A stretch of 64,000 nucleotides of DNA from Strigamia acuminata (lineage: Eukaryota > Arthropoda > Chilopoda > Geophilomorpha > Linotaeniidae). Made by a program: the position numbers and the translations under genes. The DNA is taken from positions 31,894,427 through 31,958,426 of the forward strand of contig OX442315.1 of assembly GCA_949358305.1 (NCBI GenBank). Reading direction: 5' to 3'. Position 1 is the first letter of the stretch. Each line of letters starts with the position of its first letter. The notes under the pieces were generated by a model. It saw nothing but the letters and a program-made list of their open reading frames with translations. It made no database searches and was not told where the DNA came from. Below are positions 35,102-48,200 of this stretch, piece after piece.

Positions 35102-38100
35102 ATGGCCAGCGAGAAAGAAGATCCGCAACAAACGGAGCAGCAGCAGACGGAACAAGCCGCGGCCAACAATCAGCAACCCGCTCAACAGGCGGCCGACGAC
35201 GCCAACAATCAAGCGCCCGCTTCCCCGCAACAAACACAGCGTCCACGGCCCAACGTACGCAAGACAGATTACGAGCAGGATGTGGTGTACCTGTACCAGT
35301 TCACCCGCAACCCTATCGTCGGCCCGTCCTTATCCCCATTTTGTGTCAAGGTGGAGACTTGGCTAAGGGCTGTTGGTCTTCGTTACGAGGTAGGTCACCC
35401 CCAAAAATTAACCTTTACGGCTTTAAACTCCACAAATCTTCACGTTAAAGCCCAAAAACTCGACGCGAGCCATCAATTTATCGCATATCTCATTGTTTTT
35501 ACCTCGTTTTATCTCCCTCGTCCCTTCCCCACCCCCAGCACGACCTTTTCACACCCATTTCGCGGACCCAATCGTGTTTTCGGATTGCTTCGAATAACAT
35601 TTATTGCTCGGAGAACCATTTTGAGTGTCCGAAATGCTCCCTGATCCATAAATCACGCCCGAAAAAGCAAGAAAAAGCAAGAAAAAACGACGAAAAAGCA
35701 ACAAAATCGCCAAAATTTAACCGGAAAAAATTCTCTCCACTTATTCCGCACGAAAAAAAAGAGATTTGTAAACGTTTGTTGCCATGGAAACGAGCGCAAA
35801 GACTAGAAATTTCGATCTATAAACAACTGTCCAGTCATGTCAGCGTCAACCCCCACTTCATGACCCTCACCAACCCCTCACTTTAAATCCCGCCAATCCA
35901 GTTTTTTTTTTTCCTCTTCTTTTTCCTTTCTTTCACCCACTCCCTCATCCTCATGTAGCGTCCTCTCGAGTGATTCAAACGCATGGAATGTGCGAACGCC
36001 CCCGGGCAACGCGTTTCGTCGGGACAGCTGCACCGAGAAGTCCGCAACCTCCCGACCCCCTCCCTTCCCTTTCCTCTTTGCCCAGCAGATAAACAACACC
36101 CCGATCCTAGTAAAGGGCCAAACGGCCTTGGGAGATGGAATCTGGAATGTTGGTCTTCCAGCACCACCCCGCCCCACCCCCCCCACCCCACCTCCGAACC
36201 AGCCCCTCATTCTCTACCCAACATTCACGTTGCAACTCGACGAGGGGGTTCAATGAACCAATAATCCTCTTGGGTTCTGCCTTTATCACATTGTGTCGTT
36301 GCAGTGGAGCATTCAAATAGTTTACATTTGAATTGTGCATTGCATTAATTAAGTCAATAATTCGGCTGTTGCTATGGCGATGAATAAATAGTAAATACCG
36401 ACGCAAAAAATTAATTTTGGAATTTTTTTTTTTTTTTTTTTTTTTTATAATAGGAAGGAAATTTGATAATTATATTATATTTTTTTTGTGGTGGAAATGA
36501 TTAGTTTGATTTGATTTGACAGTTTCGAGTGTTTGTTTCTCGAATGAGGGAAAAAGTGTTTAAATCATGCAGGAACTTAAACCGAAATTTCGGTTTAAAT
36601 TGTTTGATTTATCGTACAGCTGTTAGATATTTAGTTTTTAATCTTTGCTATCGAATCGTAGGATGTCTTGAGTAGTTTCTTCAATTTATTTATCAATTTA
36701 TCGTTTTAAATTCTGATTATTTGGTCATGCGTTCGTGTTAGAGAGAGATTTTGAAAATATAGAAGAAATTCGAGCCCACGGAGCAACATTCGTGGAAAAT
36801 GTTGCTAATTTGTAATAACTTGGTTGTGATTCATCTAAACACGGAAAGAAAAAATAAACACTTACAGTTTCAATTGCTTTTTTCGGAAATGCGTTTTAAG
36901 CGTTTCGTTTTAGCATGTTGGTGTCAATTTTGTTTTTATTGAAGTAATTAACAACTTTCCTGCAGTGTTCTACTGCTAATTTGTGATAATTAGTGCAAAT
37001 CAAAAGCTAATTCATGCTAATTTGATGCTAATTCGATCTGAATTATAGATGCAAACAGGAAATAAGACATTAGCACCCAATATTTACTCGCAATTCCCAA
37101 TAAAAACTCGTCTTAAACGTGTAAAACACACTTGACACGCCAATATTATGTAATCACAACACAATGGCTCCATCTCACATTCAAAACACACGCTGAAAAC
37201 CAACATCAAGTTGCATGGAACCGAACCAACACCGAACACCATTCAAATATTCAGTATCATCATCCAAAAAAATCCCTCCCGTAGTGAATCGATGGATCAA
37301 TTGCATTTGCCGTCAACCTTTTCATATATGACAATGGCTGGGATAGATTGAAGTACAGAAGAACCGACCGAGAGAGTCGGGGAGAGGTCGACAAACCTCA
37401 TCTCAAGACGATATTCTTGCAGATGGATGAGAAGTTGATCCGGATATTGAAATATCCTTTTCCCTTTCCCCGGTGCAACACCCAGACTTGTACTTCCGGT
37501 GAAGTGTTTGCAACCCGATCAAATCTCATTGCTCATTCCACGACCATCGACGACAGTCCCCGAAATGTCCCACGAGAGAGAGAAAAAGAAAGAAAGAAAG
37601 TGAGACGTTTGGTTTTCTGATGAAATGGTTTTCACGTGTGACCTTCAAATAGCAAAAGTCGGAATTTATTTGTGCATTAAAGGCTTGCAGTTTCGAAATA
37701 AATGATGACAATTTGAAGCTTTTATGCTTCGGCTCGGGTGGAGATGGATTAGTTTTATAGAAATTTAATTTGCGCGATGGATTCTCTCATGCATTTCAAA
37801 TGAGAATTAGGCTTAACTGTCATCATATCATATCTAGATGAACAGAAAAGCTAAATTAATCGTCGTTACTTAAAATCACTCAGGACGTCGCCATCTTGGT
37901 TTACCTATTTTTACCGCCACCAGATAGCGCTAATTTCGTCCTCCATCTTTGTTGGTGTTTGTTAAATTCTTTTCATCCTGGGTAGTTAAACTGGGAATGT
38001 GTTTACAAATGTTTATTGGAGTAGGAATGTTTGTCTATGACAAATGGCGTTGGAATGTGCAATGCTGGACTTTAGTTAACACGTCTAATGTTTACATTGC

Positions 38101-41100
38101 AGAATGTCGACCATCGAATGAAATACAAATCCAAGAAAGGCCAATTGCCCTTCATAGAACTCAACGGGGATGAAATTGCAGATTCAGATTTGATCATCAA
38201 ACAATTGGGCCAACATTTCAACAAGGATTTAGACGAGGGTTTGACCACTGCCGAAAGAAGTGTGAGCCATGCCTACATGTGCATGTTGGATCATCATACA
38301 GGATGGTAAGATTTAGACTTTTATTAGGAATTAATTCGTTTTCTTCTCTCGCAAATATTTGTTTTGTAATTTTGGGCAATTGAGTACTGAAATGTCACAG
38401 TGTGGTGCTAAATCAATGAGATTCCAATTCCTACTAAAATGTTTTTCACGGTTGCTAAGCAACGGGATGATGTTAAAGAAACTGCTTAGCAACAGCTTTA
38501 TAGCTCAAGATGAATGTTTTTTTCCTTTTTTTCTTTTTCCTTTCTTCTTCTTTTTTCTGATAAAAATTGAGTCAAATGGAAAATTTTAGATCCAAAGGAC
38601 TGAAAATTGCATTTGGTATAAAAAATAAAACAAATTTCAAAGAAAATATTGAGAGAAATAAAGCCCCAAAATGTCTAAGATGTTGGAAAAATCCAGACAT
38701 TGTCTAAAATGTTGAAAAAAAGTCAAAAAATTGTCTAAAATGTTGAAAAAAAGCCAAAAAATTGTCTAAGATGTTGGAAAAATTCAGAAATTGTCTAAAA
38801 TGGTGAAAAAAATCCAGATATTGTCTAAAATGTTGAAAAAAAAGCCAAAAAATTGTCTAAAATGTTGAAAAAAAGCCAAAAAATTGTCTAAATTGTTGGA
38901 AAAAAGCCAAAAAATTGTCTAAAATGTTGAAAAAAAGCCAAAAAATTGTCTAAAATGTTGAAAAAAAGCCAAAAAATTGTCTAAAATGTTGAAAAAAAGC
39001 CAAAAAATTGTCTAAAATGTTGAAAAAAGCCAAAAAATTGTCTAAAATGTTTAAAAAAAAATCCATAAACATAGTCCAAAATTAGCACTACAATAAGAAC
39101 AAACTGCACCAGCATAAACAATGTGGCAAATGCTTTTTCCATTACATCTTCATGTTTCTTTGTTGGATGCTGAACATAACGAGGAATATTTCATTCTGGC
39201 GAGGGGAGAACTCCGAGAGGGAGAAAAAGATATATAGGGAAAACGGTCAACTAAATAACCCTAAAATATTCTCTTGATTACAATCGCATCTCCATCTCCG
39301 CTCTACAAACCTAGTGGAACAAGGGTCATTTTTTCCTCTCTGATTCTTTGTCGCTTACGTACAAAGGGCGTGCATGAAATATAGGGTGAAAAGGGGTTGC
39401 AACAAAAAAAATAATTTGCAATTTTTGACCAGCTGTTGGTAGTTACCCCCGAACCATCAAAAGACGTGTGACACAAGGCACGTGCCTTTTGACTCGTTAC
39501 ACACTCGGCACTTGCATTTCAACCATTTTCCCCCTCCGCGCTCAATTTTCCCACACCCGAGGACCCGAGTTTTGTGTCGTGTCTGCCATTTTCTTCTCCA
39601 CTGGCTGTTTGTGGAGCTTTTAGTTCGCCAAGGTCATGCAAGGGCAATAGGAAATATTCGATTCGAGTCAACAAAATGTGAAAATAAAGCGAAAGATTTA
39701 TTTTTTTTAGAATTTTTGTTTGATTTACTCGTAGATGTTGAGTATCAAGTGGATAATGCGTGGGAGGGTGACGATGTTTTTGTAATGGGGCATTGAAAGG
39801 ATGAATGTTTGGATTTTGTTGATTTTAAATGCTAAGCTGGGAATAAACAAGTTGGATTTTTTGCAGAGAAACAAGGCTTATTTTGAGAATGTATTTCTTT
39901 TTGTGTGAGAGTGTTTGTTTGAACAAGGATTTTCAATAATGAATAGAAAGATAATAGGTCATTACCAAGCCGCGAGAATTTTTCTTTTTTTCTTTCTTTC
40001 ACGACAATGTTGAACAATGCTGTCAAAATGTAAAAAGAATTTTTAAAAAAAAAAATATATATTTTGTATTCATTGAAAAATCCTTTGTTTCAATATATTG
40101 AACAATGTTAACTGTGCCGAGACGCTTTCACCGAATTTTCCGACATTTTAACCGAAAATTAATGACTGAAACAGTGAAACACAAATTAGAATGGAATGGG
40201 GATAAAATAAAAAATAAAAAAAAGTAAATGGGTTGTAATTATTTCCAGCAGATACAGTTGAAGAGTCCGCTGGTTGAATAAATGATGAAATTAATAAAAA
40301 GATTGAAATTTCAAACTATTCACGCAGAACTATTCGCTTTAAAACAAATTACTGTTGAGAAATGAAACTCCAGAAGGGGCAGCGACCACATAATTTACTC
40401 GTTTGTCTCGGATTTCTCATTCAAGCATCGTCACCAATATTTCATGGTCAGAAATAAGAGACATGAAAGGATATTGGTCGAACAGAAGTTTCGTGTTGTG
40501 TGTGTCTCTATGTTGCTATTGTTCTCGTCTCAAAGATTCGCTTCAATGATCGCAGTTTGGCAATAAATTGCAAGTCATGTGGGACGAGATCCATAAAGAA
40601 AGGAAACTTGGAGAAGAGAAGAGAAAAAGAGAAAAGAAATATTCAATACACTGACTCGTATTTTATCCCTGTTTTGTAATCAAAGAAGTACATCTGCATT
40701 TCTTAGAATCAGTTCAATTTAGAAGAAAAATAGCATTTTTTTAATGGACTTATTAAAGATGAAATCCAGAGACTTGGTGAGAAAAAAACGAGATAATAAT
40801 AGCATTGTTCTGGTTAGCAGTGCAGAAAAGCGAACCACAATTACCAATTCTCAAAACAGCCCGATTTGATGCAATTAAATGCAAGTTTGTAATGGAATAA
40901 TTGAGGGGTCTTGAAGATAAAATTCGAAAAATTGTGCAGAATAAGGTTAAATGGTATTAAGTAGTAATCATTTGCCATTTTATCAAAGTGGTAACGACAA
41001 AACTGACTTACAGTATCAACACTTCTTATTTTCTAAATGATCATGTGCACTCAACACTAATGACTACGGGCTAATGCAGTGAAAATGAGCCATGAACTAA

Positions 41101-44100
41101 CTATCTTTTCTCTTTAATTTTCTTTTTTTTTTATCAAATTATTATTTCAAGACTAGCCTTAAGGGTTGGCAAAGATGAGTGCCATTTTGTTTTTTTATAA
41201 AAAAATAAATATCTGAAATTTGAATGCATAAAATGACAAACAAACTTGAACTCGCTCTGCTAAATTAATCAAAACACTTTAACTCAATTCGCTTTAACGT
41301 CTAAGCCTTTCATCATTCATCAACCAATGTGAAGAGCACAGAAATGGAAAAACAACACTGAACTTAATCAATTTTACAATCCAACGAGACAAAATCCCTT
41401 TCTCCCTATTTTTCCTACACGAATCGAATTATTAAATCATGTACTCAAGTTGGCGCTGTCAAATAGAAAAAAAAAGAAACAAGTAAACACACTTTTCAAA
41501 AGAAGAAAAAAAATTGAAAATGATTCCTGTATGATTCATCTTGTGTGCACTAAAGAGTCATAGTAAAGGAAGTGTTTCCACCTTTTTCCTCTTTCTTTCT
41601 CTCTATCCGTGACCTGAATGGTCCATGTTTCAAAGTGAGGTAGCAAAGCAAAACCGTCACACTACTCAAGGCCAACTTACTACTGCAATTTACATTTAAA
41701 TTATTCAATTTACTTGTTATTCTTTGCATTTTAGTTAGTCATTTATACACAAAAACACACCATTAAAAAAAAAACCATTTCCTCATTGTAATACACTGCA
41801 ACTTTCTAGCCCAACTTTGAAATCTGTGTAGTATTGCCTTCAAAATAAGCCTAAAACTATAAAATGGATATTAAATTAGCTGAAAATATACCTAAACCCT
41901 TTTAATAGTGCTTGAAATTATGCGAACACAAACAACTATTAAATAACTAATAAATGTGCTCTTTAAAATAGTCAATACTACGAAATATTGCAATTTCTAC
42001 TCGAAAATACTCGAATGTTTCAAATGGTCAAAACAGGTTTTATTTACTAAAAAAAAAGAAGCCAGGAATAGTCATCTGGTTATGTAACACATTTCTATTC
42101 TTTGCACCAGCGTTGTAACCTTGACTGAGGTGCATTCTATTTCTTTCAACGTCGCCATCTTGTTCCCATCGATCGTCTCCTGGCCAGAGTAACAACGGTT
42201 TCCTAGCAACTGCAAGCAGGGCAGAGTTAGAATAAACGAAGCGAGAGGCTGGTTACCATGGCAACCAGTTGCTGCCGAACCTAGCCTCACACCGCATTCG
42301 TCTCTATGGGTTTAGCAATTGCTGCAACTGGGAGGCAAAGGGCAAAATGACTCTTAGAAAGAAAGAAAAAAAGAATCCTCCACTCTCCGCAGTGCAATAA
42401 AGATGTTTTTTCTGTCCTTCGCTTTCCATTTGCACCTTCTTCACTTTCCTATCATTGCCAAAAATCGTAGAGATGGAAGATGAAGATACGTTAGCGCCAC
42501 CCTCGCACATCCCCCTCAGGTTGTTGTTATGGAAGGACGAAAAGATGGTACCAAAGGGTTAGGAAGTCCCACGAGAATATTTGCACTTGTGTAGCGTCAG
42601 CATGAATAAGCAATTACTTGTTCGTTTATTCACATCATCTTCTTTAATCTTGCTTTGCGAGTAAACATGGCTCGGGATCGTTAATGGAACCGATGAGTGC
42701 GGGCAAAAAGAAATCTTTTTCATTATTAAAATGTATTTTTCTCTGAAATTTCAATTTTTTAATTAAATTTTTCTTTTTTTTTAAATTTTTAAATTTTTTT
42801 ACTTTTCAGGATTTACCGCTGGTGGCGTTACAATTATCCAGCGAAATTTCTCAAGTCCACCAAGCTGAGTGTTCAGCATATGATGAATTCAAAGTTCCCA
42901 GCGGCGATTTTGAATTTCTTTTTCAAGCTAAAGTTTAAAGGGGTAAGTGATTTTGCTTTTCGTCGTGTGTTGTCCGGGTGACGCGTAAGCGAAGTGCGAT
43001 TTGCTCGGCAACTCGACAAATAGAGATGCATTTTTCACTCCCACTGCCAGAGTTGTTCTTTTTTCAAACCACATGTTGGTGGGATTTCTCTCGGCTTACA
43101 TCTATATTGCTTTATAATTTGCTCTTCGCGTGCTGCTGATGTGTTGCAGTTCAAATTACAAGTGATTTCTTTTCTTCTTTTCTTTATTATAATAATGAAA
43201 GAAGAAGGAGGAGGAGGAGGAGGAGAAAAAGCTATTTTCATGCTTCATGGTTTCCTTTGTTCGTTTTGGGCGATATTGCGAGTGATTATTTGATTTTTAT
43301 CCATCAATAGATGTTAGATCGCCATAATCGCTTAATTTAAAAAAAATCTACTGTCAGATTGTGGTTGAGCATTAATGATGACTTGTGGGTGAGAGTAGGA
43401 ATGAGAATGAAGCGATTTGCATGTTTTTCACGTAGAGAAAAATCAGGGTTTAAATTGGTTCGTGTATAGACTCGTATGAAACTTTAGAATTGGAGATTAT
43501 AGTTAGTATTGTTTGTACCCAAAGTTTCGTCGTTTGTATTGAACAAAGATTGTCTGACGTTCTGTCAACTATACTCCAAACTGATACAACGTTGTCCAAA
43601 CTCCTATTGGTTGAGCCGGATTACGCCTAACTGTGGACTGTGCTCTACTACGCGGAAAAGTAGTTCTGTTTATTTTCCATGAATTTCAGTGTAAAAAGTG
43701 ATTTGAATGATAAATTTTATTCTGCGCATGCACTAGAAAACAGTTTCAAATATACGTAATTAGCTTAAACCGTTAACCAGCTGTTTTTGAAATTTGAATA
43801 AATAAATAAGTGGTTCCCAGAAGCTTAATTTCCCTGTAAAGTATGATTATAAATTTTTTACACAACAAAAAAAAATGAATAAAGTAATTGGAATTAAATT
43901 AATAGTCATTAAAACAATTGACATTGCTTCATTGTCAATTGTGACCATAATTATGGTATTGGTGCAAGTTCCAAGTTCTCTGAACTCAATTTCATTGACA
44001 CATTAAGTTAGAATTGAAAGAAAAAACAACCAAAAAAAAAAGTGAAGTTCAACCATATTTTATTAGTGTCATCCACAACACTAAAAACACTACATTCGCT

Positions 44101-46599
44101 TTAATAAGTTCAATGTCTCCTTGTGATTTCAAGTTGATCTGATACAGTGATTTCAAGCTGCATTTCAATCTATCAATGCAGACATATCGACACAACTTAA
44201 CATTAGGTGCACTCAAAGTTTCTGGATTTTTGCGTTTCTATCAACAACAAAAACAGAAGACAAAAAAATTCCTCCATTTTTACCCAATCAATAAATTTTG
44301 GCCCACTTCTTTCAACACATTCTCTCATCATTTTTAGACCAATTGTAAGTTCAGCCCCAAACTAATTTGTGTGGAAGTCACAAAGAATTTGGTTATAAAA
44401 ACCAAAACCAGGCATAAACCACTTCAAAACCCACTCTTTTAGTTGTGGTTTTCGTTTTTGCAGAGTTTTCTGATGGTTTACGGCATTTTCCCGTGTCCAT
44501 TCTGTTTATAGAAGCACTAAAAACAACAAAAACAGAAACTATTGTCGGTTACATTTACACAAACCATAAATCACTGGCAAAAATATAATTTCAACAAAGT
44601 ACTGGTCTCTGATTCAAGCAAAACTCTTGCAATCTTTTATGATATGAATGCAGGTGCACTTCTCGGTGTTTGCCATACCCATTGGAACAAGCTGCCAAAC
44701 CCCAAAGCCCACAAAAAAGACAACCGCGAAGCTGGCATAAAAAGCTCGACTTTGTTGCCTCTTTTTGGTACAAAAGAGCTTCCCAAAAAAAAGCTTATAC
44801 AAGTACCAGCAATTGCAATAAAAAGAAGCACAAACCATGTCATTAAATTAGATTAACTTGATGCATTGCATGTTTTACAAGGTCCACAGAAAACAAAATA
44901 GATTACACTTACTGTAATATGCCAATTGCCGAGATTGCTATTTGCTAACAACATGCCACCAACACACACACACGCATTACCCAGTAGTTCAATAGAATGA
45001 TAAGTCAGTCAAACACTTAGAGGCCAAAATCTGCCGAATACAAACGACCTTATTTGCACGGATTTGTACAAATCGATCGAGTAATTGAGTATTTATTGCA
45101 CTTCTGCTCACTAACAACCGCATGTTGATCCCGAGTGTAGATTTGCGCCAATTTGCGTCAAATATTTATTTTATTTTAAACCAAATCTTGATTTGTTTTG
45201 CAGAAAAAGAAGGCCGCGATTGGCCAAGGCATCGGCGTGCATTCCGAAGAGGAAATCTATGATTTTGGCAAAAAGGATTTACTCGCACTCAACGAGCTGC
45301 TTGGAGACAAGCAATTTTTCTTCGGAGATGAGCCTACTCTGGTAAGCATCAGTATTCAACTTAAGCCTCTTTTTGCAATAACTCGCAGCAATGATGAACT
45401 ATTTCTCTTTTTTTTATTATTTTATTTATTTATTTATGTTTTAAATGAAGCAATTGCTTCTTCCTTACTTTAATTTAGTCTCATCTGAGTGATGAATGTG
45501 TCGTTTTTTCCCATCTGCACTGGCATTTCATGAGGGAATTATTACAGTCTTCTTTTGACTCCACAAAATGTCATAGGTTAAGACAAGTTATGAGAAGCCA
45601 GGCTAAAAAAAAAAGCCAAAACACATTTGCAAAGCTCCTTATGAATATAATTCCATGTGGTAACAGACTTGTAGGATGATTATAAAGTCCTATGAGACGT
45701 ATAAATACACTTAATGCTCGTCTGGAAGAGATTGTGCAAGTTTCTAGTTAGCAAAGAAATGAAACAAAAATGTGTTGAGTAAATGAGATTATTTTTGGTG
45801 TAATTTCTTTCTTATTAAAAAAATTCATTACGTGTAGTTAATTTTCGGTTTTAGAAAACAAAAGTAGAAAATGCATTAAAGGATTAAAATTAGACCATTT
45901 AGGACTGCAAGTAATAGCTTAAATGGCTTGGAAAAACGTGGCGAGCAGTCGAAAATAGAAATATTTCAGCCATAAAACATCGAAAACGAGACAAAAACAG
46001 TGATGGATTACCCATGAGGCAAATTGGGGCCCCTAGAGGCCCGGGATTTTCCATCTTTATGTCAGAAATTAATTTTTTCACTTAAAAAACAGGTTTTTTT
46101 TTCAATTTCCCCAAATTTTTCGTCTAATGTTCCATTTTATAAACTTGTGCGTTTACATTGTTTACATTATGCCCAATAATCATTTTTCTTGGTTTATTTC
46201 CTGTAATTGCAGTTGGACTGTGTCGCATTTGCGCATTTAGTACAATTTTTACTCCTTGTTGACGTGGAGTTCCCTCCCAAGACATTCCTCGAAACCGAAT
46301 GTCGACAATTGGTGGCATTGGTGGAACGCATGAAAGACCGTTATTGGGAAGATTGGGATGAAATTCTCCAGTCGTTGGACCTCAACACGCACCTACCCAA
46401 GAAACAACCCGAGGAAGAGGAAAAGAAAGATAAGGAAGCAGATCAGGAGAAGACCGGGAGCACAGCTGATGAAAAGGACCGCGATTCCGAACCCGAGAAG
46501 GAAAAAGTGGAGAAAGATGAGAAGGAGAAAGAGAAAGATAAAAAGGAATTAGATGAAGGCGACAACAAGCAAGCACAAGAGGAGAACAAAAAAGAGTAA
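35102..46599 (+). CDS. fax: Failed axon connections (Fax), GST/metaxin-like protein
   Basis: Exons 35102-35389, 38103-38305, 42810-42942, 45204-45341 and 46213-46599 join in frame to 382 residues. The first 60 residues are Q/A/N-rich and probably disordered. Residues about 60-135 form a thioredoxin-like GST-N fold (VYLYQFTRNPIVGPSLSPFC, then KGQLPFIELNGDEIADSD). The middle is the family-specific block with WIYRWWRYNYPAKFLK. Residues about 245-310 are GST-C-like (FFFGDEPTLLDCVAFAHLV). The last 60 residues are almost all K, E and D. The fly protein is a neuronal axon-guidance factor found as an enhancer of abl mutants; its biochemical activity is unknown. Long introns (2.7, 4.5, 2.3 and 0.9 kb) contain X-box-like motifs and a minisatellite. 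A 3' UTR of about 1.6 kb is likely, ending at AATAAA 48192. Confidence 0.93.
35390..38102. other. fax intron 1
   Basis: No exon is supported. Contents are a CCCCACCCC-rich patch at 36050-36200 open in several frames, a T22 run at 36422, an X-box-like GTTGCCATGGAAAC at 35778 and a CTCF-like CGCCACCAGATAGCGC at 37915. The open frames at 35878-36264 occur on both strands and reflect GC-rich low-complexity sequence. Confidence 0.6.
38669..39062 (+). repeat. 31-bp minisatellite in fax intron 2
   Basis: About 12 tandem copies of a 31-bp unit (ATTGTCTAAAATGTTGAAAA plus AAAGCCAAAAA), with single-base length changes in the A-runs. The left copies are more divergent (CCAGACATTG in place of CCAAAAAATTG), so the array seems to have grown from the right. 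Confidence 0.95.
42252..42265. promoter_or_regulatory. RFX X-box palindrome in fax intron 2
   Basis: GTTACCATGGCAAC is a perfect match to the X-box bound by RFX factors (two GTTGCC-type half-sites in inverted orientation). A second weaker copy, GTTTCCTAGCAAC, lies 54 bp upstream at 42198. The local patch is GC-richer than the intron. Confidence 0.5.
42943..45203. other. fax intron 3
   Basis: No supported exon. Contains (GAG)n at 43205-43226 and, at about 43571-43670, a fragment related to the 12949/13536 MITEs (TCCTATTGGTTGAGCC). A frame at 44542-44856 is open on both strands and not credible. Confidence 0.55.
45342..46212. other. fax intron 4
   Basis: AT-rich intron without visible features beyond normal splice sites (ctctg|gtaagc and gtaattgcag). 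Confidence 0.6.
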
Positions 46600-48200
46600 A
46601 CAAATGGATTCAAATAACCATCTTGATGGATTTTGATTATTTGACAGCCATTAAGCCGAAAGAAAATCCTAGTATGGACGCTGTGACAAACTAGAAGAGA
46701 ATAGACATTTAAAAAGGGTCAAAGTTAAAGTTTTAATGGTAAAATTTAATTTAAAAATAATTAATTGTACCCTGGATTATTAAAAATGAGATTTTTTTTA
46801 AATTTTTTTTTTTTATTATTATTATTATTAAAAAAGGGAATAAATGTAAGAATTTGTGGACGAAAAATTTTCAAAGTCCCCTCATCGACGAGCCCTGTGA
46901 TAGTCTTTCTGTGTTTGTGCTCACATTTTGTGCTTTCTTGTCTATCACACAGCCCACAAAAATTGTAAAAAATAAAAATAATAAAAAAATTTAAAAAAAA
47001 AAAAAATTAAAATTAAATTTAAAAAAAAATAATTAAATATTTGATGTTTCTTCTTATCCTTATATTTAAGGGGAACTAACTTAAATGATGGATCAATGTG
47101 ACCAAATTTTTAAATTTTTTGTTATTTTCCTTTTAAAAAATGACGGAAAGTTGGCTCCCATTAAATAATTACTAATAAGTGAAAAGAAAATCACCAAAGT
47201 TTTACTATCACTGACTTTTTATTCCTTTTTAGAAACAAAACTGAATTTTGAGTACTGAAAAAAAGAAAAATACAAAAAAAAAAAAAAAAAAAAAAAAAAT
47301 GGAGTTTTTTGAAATAATTACAGCTTACACCCAAAGAGTCCATTGACAATGTTAGTAAAACATTTTTTAAACACTGAAAAATTTAAAAATTTATGTTAAA
47401 AATATCTTTTTTGTGTGTGCGTGTTTTTTTAATTGTAAAAAAAAAAAAAATTTAGAAGAAGAAATAATAACAAAAAAAAAATTATACTAACTTTACATTA
47501 GAAAGGAGAGCTTGTGTGAATGTATAGTTACTAGTTTTAAACAACAATATCATGTTTTTCCAATAACTTTTAGACAGAAATTGAATTAAATGTGGAGTTT
47601 ACAACTCAATAAAAATTCCCACACCGCCCATTCGTTGACCTTTTATACATTTTTATTTGTAATTCAATAGCAAATCATGCGAAATTCATATCTTTTCTAC
47701 AGCCATCTTGTTTATTTGTATCAAATATGACACTTAACTGTAAATGATATTTCAAATATTGAAATTTAAGGATGAAAAATAAGTGTCAAAATGGGTGTAA
47801 CATGTTTTTTACAAATAACAAACGAAATAATAATTCAAAAAATGGTGGTTTCTTGTTTCTTCTTATAAGATAACTAGAAGAAAAATGATATTAAAAATCT
47901 GTATTTAACTTTTTTATATTTTTATTACTTTGATGCTGTTTCTAATGTTTTTATCCAATCAGCGCACAACAAATTGACCAAAAACAAAATTTTTTCTTTT
48001 TTTTTTTAATTAAAAATAAAAAAATATTTAAAAAAAAAAAATAATGAAAATAAGCAAAATGTTTGTAATTCATTTTTCTTTATATATTTGCGCTCCAGCT
48101 CTTTGTAATCTTGTACACATTGAGAATAGTGTTTGTAATAATAACAGGAGGTTCATGTTGACTGCTTTGTAGACTTATTATGAATGAATCGAATAAATTT
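46600..48200 (+). other. fax 3' UTR, A/T-rich
   Basis: A/T-rich sequence with (ATT)n at 46812-46832, a run of about 26 A at 47272-47300 and poly(A) signals at 47609 and 48192. No reading frame is credible. The internal A-run could prime artefactual cDNAs. Confidence 0.55.

Larger units (their letters stand above)
38306..42809. other. fax intron 2
   Basis: Contains the minisatellite at 38669-39062 and X-box-like palindromes at 38451 (GTTGCTAAGCAAC), 42198 and 42252. No coding exon was found; the 39482-39796 frame has low coding character. Confidence 0.6.

Noticed and set aside
35878-36406. Overlapping proline- or glycine-rich frames on both strands
   Set aside because: They lie in fax intron 1 in a CCCCACCCC-rich low-complexity patch and have no splice sites or homology.
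42072-42510. Minus-strand frames at 42.1-42.5 kb
   Set aside because: They start near an X-box-rich GC patch in fax intron 2 but have low coding character, no splice partners and no homology.
44542-44856. Plus- and minus-strand frames in fax intron 3
   Set aside because: They are open on both strands, A/T-biased, and have no conserved pattern.
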